A DNA stretch of 64,000 nucleotides from Histoplasma ohiense (Eukaryota > Ascomycota > Eurotiomycetes > Onygenales > Ajellomycetaceae): assembly GCA_017607445.1 (NCBI GenBank), contig JAEVHH010000006.1, forward strand, positions 744,001-808,000, given 5' to 3'. How positions within the stretch are numbered: position 1 is the stretch's first letter; each line of letters starts with the position of its first letter. Positions 57,901 to 64,000 of this stretch are shown here, piece by piece. The translations under genes were made by a program, and so were the position numbers. The notes beneath the pieces are model-generated. The model searched no databases, had not been told where the DNA came from, and saw nothing but the letters and a program-made list of their open reading frames with translations.

Positions 57901-58665
57901 ATCAGCTGAGCTACTGAACAGTTGTATTCACTCTTTATCTAATGCATTTTTTAAATATTCTCTTAGAGTGGCTAACTCAGTTTCAGAGAGATTGTATATC
58001 AATATAAATGAAGATTACACATCAGACTCAAGATCTATATAATGTTTCATTTTTTCTGATCTTTTCACACTTATAGCAGCTTCTTCTGAGAAGATATGCA
58101 CATATGATATGACATAATTGAGTAGACTGATTGACAAGTCTGAATATGCAGCTGAGAATATGTATGAAGTATGTTTTGAGTTTTTTGAATGTTCTGTAGA
58201 TAATACTACAAACATTTCTACTCTAGCTTCTGTGAGAACTTCAGTTAGAACATCTTGTTCAGAAATAATTTAAAACTGTTGTTTATCTTCAGAGCTTCTA
58301 AAAAAGAATTGTTCATCTGATCAATTTATAAAAGAATTTGTTTGTTTTAATCAAGAAAATTCTAATACAAGACTGTAGTTCTTCATCTTCATCACATGAA
58401 AGAAATGAGATATCTGCTGTGCATTACTCTTATGATCAGTGACAGTAGTTGCAATGTTATACTCTTCAAAGAAATGCATTATGCATTCATCAATCAATTT
58501 GATCATTTTGATTTTGCAGTGAGCAGCTTCTAGATTGTGATTCTTTGTTCAAAATTCATTGATATAGTTCATTTCTGACTCAGAGTCTACTAGCACAAGC
58601 ACTTTTTGCAGATCTTTAGATGTAGTGAGTTTCACTGTAACAGTGAAGTTTAAGATGTTTTTGCA
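54991..58665 (-). pseudogene. Gypsy-2 pol (copy B)
   Basis: Minus strand. Protease remnant near 58610 (LVLVDSESEMNYINEF; DSG has become DSE as in copy A). RT with intact YLDDILIF inside an open block 57678-57349. RNase H near 57100. Integrase from about 56070 (FEFITINFITDLPASTF). A 176-codon open block (55641-55111) covers the integrase C-terminus, with PYNHRNGALPEPESELI. Many TGA stops elsewhere. Confidence 0.83.
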
Positions 58666-58679
58666 TCAACTTTCTGTGT

Positions 58680-60085
58680 TTATGATTATCATTGCAAGCT
58701 GAATGATATATCTTAAGTGTTTTTTGAGTTCTTTGAGTTCTTCATGTCTTTTGTATTGAGTTTCAAGTTGAACTTGGTGTTTTTGAATTCATCTTTGAGT
58801 CATTTGAAACATGAATTGATGATATGTTCTGATTGCTTGCAATAACAGCAATATTTTGATTTAATGGAGTCATCAGACTTTGTAGTGTTATTTCATCTGT
58901 GTTTGTTTTGTGATCTATTATCAGCATTATTTCTATTGTTAAAGTTTTGAGTGAGGTTTTTGAAATTTGACTTCTCTTTAAGCTTCTTCTGTCTCTCTGA
59001 CAGATTTGATTCTGTCATTGCAAGTTTATGTAGAGTGACATCATAGCTTAACTCTTTCAATTTGATTGCATATTTGTTGAATTCTCAGCAAATGAAAGAT
59101 AGAACTTTCATATAGAGATGTGATTTCTGATGATATTCACTATAAGAATGCTGCAGACACTCTTCAATTGATTGTAAATGTGAAGTAAATTGTTGAACTG
59201 TCTGATCTTCTTATTGCTCTGTTTTTCAGTACTGTCTATCAGCATCTTGAAAACTTCTATCTGAATTGATGACTTGACATTGCATTCAACTAACAAATTC
59301 TTCCCATGGTGGCAAAGTCTGCATATCATGTGTATATTGATATCAACATTGTTGCATCTCAACATTGAAATGAGTAACAGCTTCAATGATCTTTCAATGA
59401 TCATGTTCATTGTAGTAATCAAAATCACTGACATGGAAAGCAATAGCAGCTGTAACAAAGTTTTCAAATTCTTTTATACTTTGATTTCAGAACTTTTTCA
59501 CATCTCTCTGAGAAGAGTAATCACTTATGCTGAGATCTTGAAGTTCTAATTGTCAAAGTGGTACTCAACTATATCTTTCACTGACAGTAGTCATGGCATT
59601 TTTCATTAAGATGTTGAGTGTTTGTAGTGTGGCTTTCAGTGATCTGAGAATACTTGTGATATTATTATAATTATCATTCACACTAGTTGCATCTCTACTG
59701 TGGTTTGAATGTACTTTTAGCATATTTCAGATGACTGAAATTGTTCTATTCAATTTTTATAGTAAAGTGTCACATCACTGTTGAAGTTCTCACAATTCTT
59801 TCTCAGTCTGTAATTTTTTGATTCTTCTGATCACAGTTATTTTCTCAGTCTCAATTGCACTGAGATTTTCAGAAGAAGTATTCTCTTCTGAACTATACTC
59901 AGAGTTCAATTTCATAGAAAAAGATAATACTTATTGCACACTTTCAGTGGCAGAAGTGTGTGTTTCACAGTTTTCTTTCATAATGTTTGTTGCTTCAGAT
60001 TCAGCAGTAGCACAAGTACAGCAGCTGCTGCAGATAGAGATTATGACTATTACTCAACAGATCATCTCTCAAAGATTGAGCAATT
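58680..60085 (-). pseudogene. Gypsy-2 gag (copy B)
   Basis: The uninterrupted version of the gag that is split in copy A. A 119-codon stretch (59467-59108) is open. The CCHC knuckle near 58808-58850 reads CCYCKQSEHIINSC (Gly to Glu, His to Cys). Broken by TGA codons. Confidence 0.75.
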
Positions 60086-60091
60086 AGAAAC

Positions 60092-60356
60092 TGTGAGATG
60101 TAGTGACAGTGTGAAGAGTAACAGTAGAAGATAGTTTATAGTGTAGTGGAGATAATAGTAATATATTGTAAAGTGTAGTATAGTAGCATAACATAGTGTA
60201 GCTAATTGCTAAGAAAGAAAAGAAAGAGAAAGAAGATGTGCAAAATACATACATTGATATATATATATACATATAGAAATAGTGATAGCGAGAGTATAAT
60301 GGAAAGAGGTAAGAATAAGCGAAGATAATAAGGAAATAATAAATGAGTGCATTACA
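60092..60356 (-). repeat. 5' LTR of Gypsy-2 copy B
   Basis: 265 bp, + strand TGTGAGATGTAGTG to AGTGCATTACA. Confidence 0.93.
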
Positions 60357-60361
60357 ATGTG

Positions 60362-60869
60362 ATAGCATATCATCAAAAGTCAATGATGTTGCTTCTCCAC
60401 ATCTCTCATACAATGATACAAGATTCAATCATTTCTGCTTAATGTGGGTATTAAGATAGAGTTTAGCATCATTTATCTTGCATTCTTTCTTTCAATAATA
60501 TCAATGATAATGTGTAAAGAGAGTCAATATGCAATCTTTATAGTTCTTGAATTCTAACATATTTTTTTCTCAATAATAGTTCTTAATCTCTAATCTTGAT
60601 GATGTTTCATTATCATCATTCATATCATTTGCAGATTGATTTTGCAGTGATTCTGTGGTGATATTCTGAGTTAATTGAGATTCAATAAGAGTATTTTCAC
60701 AAATCTGTGCTTTCAACTTGTTGAGCTGCTGTTGTGCATGCAGAATAGCTAATTGCTGCTCTCATTCACAGATTTAATCATTCAACTGTTGCAAGTATAC
60801 ATTGTGATCATCAGAGACAGTAGAGGATTCAGATTGATTTTCAAGAAATCTTGTGTGTATTGAGATCAT
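60362..60869 (-). pseudogene. Gypsy-3 gag N-terminal part (copy B)
   Basis: Starts MISIHTRFLENQSESS at 60869, collinear with 26949 of copy A. Ends at the Gypsy-2 insertion. Confidence 0.7.
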
Positions 60870-60955
60870 CTTGCATGTTTTAACTAACATTGCATGTTTT
60901 ATTGTAGATGTGTGTAACAACAGACCACTCAAATAAAGTTTAGAGTGATTAGAAT

Positions 60956-61226
60956 TGTAAGAGATGATTGTAGATATAATTACAAGAGTAGTGTGAAGTA
61001 TATACATAAGATGTTAAGAAGATAGCAATCTCTATTATTCAAAGCTAAACACTGATCTTCTAATATCTACAGATATCAGTAAGCATTATATAGACAATCA
61101 TCACACTCTACAGTCATCTATAATGATATGTGTTATATTCATTCTTATTAGTTCCGGTGTGTTCTGTGTTCTTCTATTGTCACATAGCTATTTTCTAATA
61201 TAGATATCTTCATTGCGTCTATTACA
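60956..61226 (-). repeat. 5' LTR of Gypsy-3 copy B
   Basis: 271 bp; its outer flank GTAAC matches 29931-29935. Confidence 0.93.
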
Positions 61227-61231
61227 GTAAC

Positions 61232-61433
61232 TCTCAACATTTTTCCACTTTATACTCTGCTCTGTGCTTTACTGTGAGATGGCTTCTGATATTCTTTCAT
61301 TTCAATCTTTTCTCTATAAGAACCCTCTTTGTACAATCTTTTCTTCTGATCTCTTTTCTCTTTCTTTTCTTAATCAATTCATAATCTGTATTTAGAATAG
61401 TGCTAGATTGTTAATCGAAGTACATCTGTTACA
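61232..61433 (+). repeat. Old Gypsy-1 LTR remnant, right piece
   Basis: Second half of the LTR split by Gypsy-3 copy B; it ends CGAAGTACATCTGTTACA like other Gypsy-1 LTRs. With 29840-29935 it gives about 300 bp of the 471-bp LTR. Confidence 0.8.
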
Positions 61434-61436
61434 CAG

Positions 61437-61506
61437 AACTAAGAAATTTAATAATGAGACTGAAGAAATATTTAATCTCAGTTTCATATATGGTCACACA
61501 GTCAGT
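61437..61506 (-). repeat. hAT-like terminal fragment
   Basis: About 70 bp matching the outer end of hAT copy 2 (40891-40960), with end CAGTCAGTCTA. It lies between two Gypsy-1 LTR pieces and is in the opposite orientation to the fragment at 61966. Confidence 0.75.
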
Positions 61507-61516
61507 CTAGAGATAA

Positions 61517-61965
61517 TGTAATGGATTAACATCTGTTAGCAATTAACTTACACAATCAACTTCTGTCATTGCAATCTCATATAACTCTCAATATTCTTTC
61601 ACTTCATACTCTGTGTTTATATAGTCTCTAACAATTCTTTCATATAGCTCTTAACATTCTTTCACTCTATATTCTGCACTTATATAGTCTCTAACAATTC
61701 TTCTATATAGCTTTCAATGATTTTTTCATTTCATGTTCTGCATTTGTATAGTTTCTAACAATTCTTTTATATAGCTTTTAACATTCTTTCACTCTGTACT
61801 TCACTGTGAAGTGGCTTCTGATATTCTTCCATTTCAAACTTTTTTTTATAAAAATCCTCTTCATACAATCTTTTCTTCTGATTTCTTTTCTTCTTCTTTT
61901 CTTAATCAATTCATAATCTGTAATTAGGATAGTATCAAATCGTTAATCGAAGTACACCCGTTACA
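61517..61965 (+). repeat. Second old Gypsy-1 LTR (slightly deleted)
   Basis: 449 bp from TGTAATGGATTAAC to ACACCCGTTACA, preceded by AGAGATAA, which resembles the family polypurine tract. Probably the 3' LTR of the old Gypsy-1 whose 5' LTR is 29840-61433 and whose interior is lost. Confidence 0.8.
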
Positions 61966-62678
61966 CAAATGAGACCATGATTTACTCTATATAGATGATA
62001 TAATGTTATGAGTGTTATCAAAAATCATTATCTATCAAAAGAAGTTTAGTGTATTTATGCTCTAGTTCTATTTTGAACTAGTAAGGATAGTGCAGTAGAT
62101 AGATTGGCAGTGATAGATTGGCAGCGATAGATTGGCAGCGATAGATAGATTGACAGTGATAGATAGATTGGTTGACAGCAATAGATAGATTCGCCGCGGT
62201 AGATAGATTGGCAGCGATAGATTAGCAGTGATAGATAGATTGGCAGTGGTAGATAGGTTGGCAGCGATAGATTAGCAGTGATAGATAGATTGGCAGTGGT
62301 AGATAAATTGGCAGCGATGGATAGATTCGCCGCGGTAGATAGGTTGGCAGCGATAGATTAGCAGCGATAGATAGATTGGCAGCAGCAATAAATTAGCAGC
62401 GATAGATTAGCAGTGATAGATTAGCAGTGATAGATAGATTGGCAGCAGCAATAGATTAGCAGCAATAGATTAGCAGCAATAGATTAGCAGTGATAGATTA
62501 GCAGCGATAGATTAGCAGCGATAGATTAGCAGTGATAGATTAGCAGCAATAGATTGGCAGTGATAGATAGCTTAGTAGTGAGGAATAGCTTAGCAGCGAG
62601 GGATAGCTTAGCAGCGAGGGATAGCTTAGCAAGATTGGCAGCAGTAGCTGGTAGATAGAGGTAATATCTCCACCAAAT
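61966..62678 (+). mobile_element. hAT-like element fragment, copy 3
   Basis: Starts inside the palindrome region (CAAATGAGACCATGATTTAC) and runs through a minisatellite of GATAGATTAGCAGC and GATAGATTGGCAGC units to TAATATCTCCACCAA, where similarity to copies 1 and 2 ends. It is more mutated than copies 1 and 2 (GGGACC to GAGACC, ACCC to ACTC). No far end or TSD found. Confidence 0.8.
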
Positions 62679-63888
62679 GAGAGATTCAAGGGATTCAATG
62701 GATTTGAATTGATGGGGTACACTAGCTAATTGTGCTGAGGTATCTTTTTGTTACTTGGTAGGCATGTGTGGCTGGGAGGTACTCAGAGGGGACTTGGCAC
62801 GGATGTGTTGGAACATGAAAATCAATCAGAGTTTTCTCAAACAGAGAATCAAGAATAACTCAAGCAACTGCAGATCAAATTGAACAAGATTTTAATAGAT
62901 TATCAATATAAGATAGATCTATCTCTTATCAAAATCCGAGTTGATTTGACCCAGTATTGATGGAGTAATTTGATGAAATGTTGAAAATCCGCCCAAGCAG
63001 ATGCCAAAACACTATTCATCAAATATCTCCCTCAAAACTTCATCAAATCTTTTCAAATTTGCAGCAGGTATTGACGGAGACAGCAGGAATTGATTGAGGG
63101 TACGGTACTCGCATTGTCTAATTCAAAGAATTGGGCTCATTTGAGGTTTTGCTCGTTGTTGTTCTGTTTGTCAGATACAGAAGAAACCTCTTCAGCAGCT
63201 CAGCTTGTCAGTGGTAATGATAAGATTCTCAGTTAATTTGATTTGAAGAGAATGAACATCAGAAGCAAGTCTTGAGACAAAACAATCCTCAAGAACTCTT
63301 ATGTAAGCTTACAGCTTCATAAGATCTTAGACAGTTAGAGGTTCTCCTCAAGGATTAGCAACAAGTATTTAATAACAAGAGTTTGAGAACTAGTTCTTTT
63401 TTATTAAGTTGATTGATTGATTGACTATTCTATCTCTCTAAAGAAAAAGAAAACAAAATAAGAGGGATCTCCTTTTTTAAAGAATGAAAATAAATAGATC
63501 AACAAGAGAGAAAGGAAGTAACAAGGGTGTTCTTAAGAATTCTTGAAGAAGGAAGGAATCTAGCTATCTTCTCTGTGGCATCCTATCCTGGGCAGTCGGT
63601 GCCCAACACCAACTACCCGATACCGTGTAATGACAGCCCCTCCTCGACATGTGACACACCTCTACGAAGATTGTTTACTCAACCTCCTGTCCTCCTCAGC
63701 TTCTTCTCTACTTCACGTCCTCCACCCCACAAAGCTCCATCCCTCGTAAGTCAACTATCGCTCCTCCATTGCCATCCTGTAATCCCACCAATTCTCATCA
63801 GGTGCACCTAAATTAAATTCGATATACCCCTCAATCCGCTATTTCAACCTACCCCGCTCACCTATCTCCCGCTGAAAACTTAGCCATC
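62679..63888. other. Single-copy region upstream of the malate dehydrogenase gene
   Basis: Not similar to anything else in the window. Up to about 63520 it is AT-rich with scattered CG and GG/CC, so the decay signature stops here. From about 63560 it is C-rich, with pyrimidine runs (CCTGTCCTCCTCAGCTTCTTC near 63686), typical of a fungal promoter and 5' UTR. A 94-codon open frame at 63527-63811 is probably chance within this leader. Confidence 0.55.
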
Positions 63889-64000
63889 ATGGTCAAAGCA
63901 GGTTGGTGATGCTCTCAACAACTATCGCCCTATCTGGGGAATATGCGTTTCTAACTAATTTACTAGTTGTTCTCGGCGCTTCTGGTGGCATTGGCCAGGT
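63889..64000 (+). CDS. NAD-dependent malate dehydrogenase, N-terminus (cut by window end)
   Basis: Exon 1 is 63889-63901 (ATGGTCAAAGCAG). A 65-nt intron follows, and exon 2 starts at 63967. The joined product begins MVKAVVLGASGGIGQ, the N-terminal beta strand and GxxGxxG NAD-binding loop of malate dehydrogenase. There is no room for a mitochondrial presequence, so the short form would be cytosolic or peroxisomal unless an upstream start is used. It interconverts malate and oxaloacetate. The start is the only ATG in frame and has the context CCATCATGG. Only 15 residues are visible; another Rossmann enzyme is possible but less likely. Confidence 0.75.
63902..63966 (+). other. 65-nt intron 1 of the malate dehydrogenase gene
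   Basis: 5' site GTTGGT (weak), branch-like TTCTAACTAA, 3' site TTACTAG. Splicing in phase 1 gives the conserved AVVLGASGGIGQ sequence. Confidence 0.75.

Larger units (their letters stand above)
52915..60356 (-). mobile_element. Gypsy-2 LTR retrotransposon, copy B
   Basis: 7442 bp with two 265-bp LTRs and the perfect TSD ATGTG (52910-52914 and 60357-60361), inserted in Gypsy-3 copy B gag. Full order on the minus strand without insertions: gag, pol, 30-bp repeats, antisense ORF, 3' region, LTR. It shows the uninterrupted sequence where Gypsy-1 entered copy A. Confidence 0.94.
29936..61226 (-). mobile_element. Gypsy-3 LTR retrotransposon, copy B, inflated to 31 kb by nested insertions
   Basis: Two 271-bp LTRs (29936-30206 and 60956-61226) flanked by the perfect TSD GTAAC (29931-29935 and 61227-61231). 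Homology to copy A continues in order across the gaps: 30207-32604, then 49336-52909, then 60362-60955. It was opened twice, by Gypsy-4 (32609-49331) and by Gypsy-2 copy B (52915-60356). It lies inside an older Gypsy-1 LTR. Confidence 0.92.

Noticed and set aside
29936..61226. Separate solo LTRs at 29936 and 60956
   Set aside because: They share the perfect TSD GTAAC and orientation, and the collinear Gypsy-3 interior continues between the nested insertions, so they are the two ends of one element.
63527..63811. 94-codon ORF just upstream of malate dehydrogenase
   Set aside because: It lies in the pyrimidine-rich promoter/leader, is Pro/Ser-rich without motifs, and stops before the real start codon. 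An upstream mitochondrial-leader exon cannot be excluded but shows no splice into it.
1..64000. tRNA or rRNA genes
   Set aside because: I looked for cloverleaf B-box motifs (GGTTCRANTCC) and rRNA blocks and saw none; a covariance search would be needed to be certain.

Overview
The window looks like a transposon-choked, AT-rich block of a filamentous ascomycete (Pezizomycotina) chromosome that ends at an ordinary gene. The only host gene I can support is the first 15 codons of an NAD-dependent malate dehydrogenase at the extreme right edge (63889-64000, + strand), with a short fungal-type intron. Everything from 1 to about 62.7 kb is mobile elements and their debris. Ty3/Gypsy elements with chromodomains, a Tad-like LINE with an RNase H domain, short introns with a TACTAAC-type branch site and RIP-like C-to-T decay all fit this group. 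An Onygenales-like genome with AT-rich Gypsy tracts is possible, but I cannot place the species.

From target-site duplications (TSDs) I can separate four LTR families, one LINE and one TIR family. Gypsy-1 has 471-bp LTRs and is about 5.95 kb. Gypsy-2 has 265-278-bp LTRs and is about 7.5 kb. Gypsy-3 has 271-bp LTRs and is about 7.1 kb. Gypsy-4 has 146-bp LTRs. The TIR elements are about 1.35 kb, non-autonomous, with 8-bp TSDs (hAT-like).

Layout. 1-1564: 3' end of a Gypsy-2. 1665-15167: Gypsy-2 (+) split by a Gypsy-1 (2622-8593). 15593-29406: LINE (-) split by a Gypsy-3 (20182-27325, -). 29840-61965: remnants of an old Gypsy-1 whose LTR is split by a second Gypsy-3 (29936-61226, -). That Gypsy-3 contains a Gypsy-4 (32609-49331, +) and a Gypsy-2 (52915-60356, -). 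The Gypsy-4 itself contains two hAT-like elements (33262-34601 and 39574-40960) and a comparatively young Gypsy-1 (42466-48410, -). 61437-62678: hAT-like fragments. 62679-63888: non-repetitive sequence upstream of the malate dehydrogenase gene. Nesting reaches four levels.

Two things stand out. First, decay is C-to-T (and G-to-A) mainly at CpG and then CpC, sparing CpA and CpT. This differs from classical CpA-type RIP and explains why nearly all premature stops are TGA. Second, three of the four Gypsy families carry an extra gene or ORF on the strand opposite to gag-pol, between the integrase/chromodomain end and the 3' LTR. In Gypsy-3 it has a canonical 47-nt intron and encodes a cysteine-rich protein; in Gypsy-4 it has a 51-nt intron that restores the reading frame. 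Gypsy-1 lacks such a gene but has a leader made of repeated small hairpins with covarying stems.
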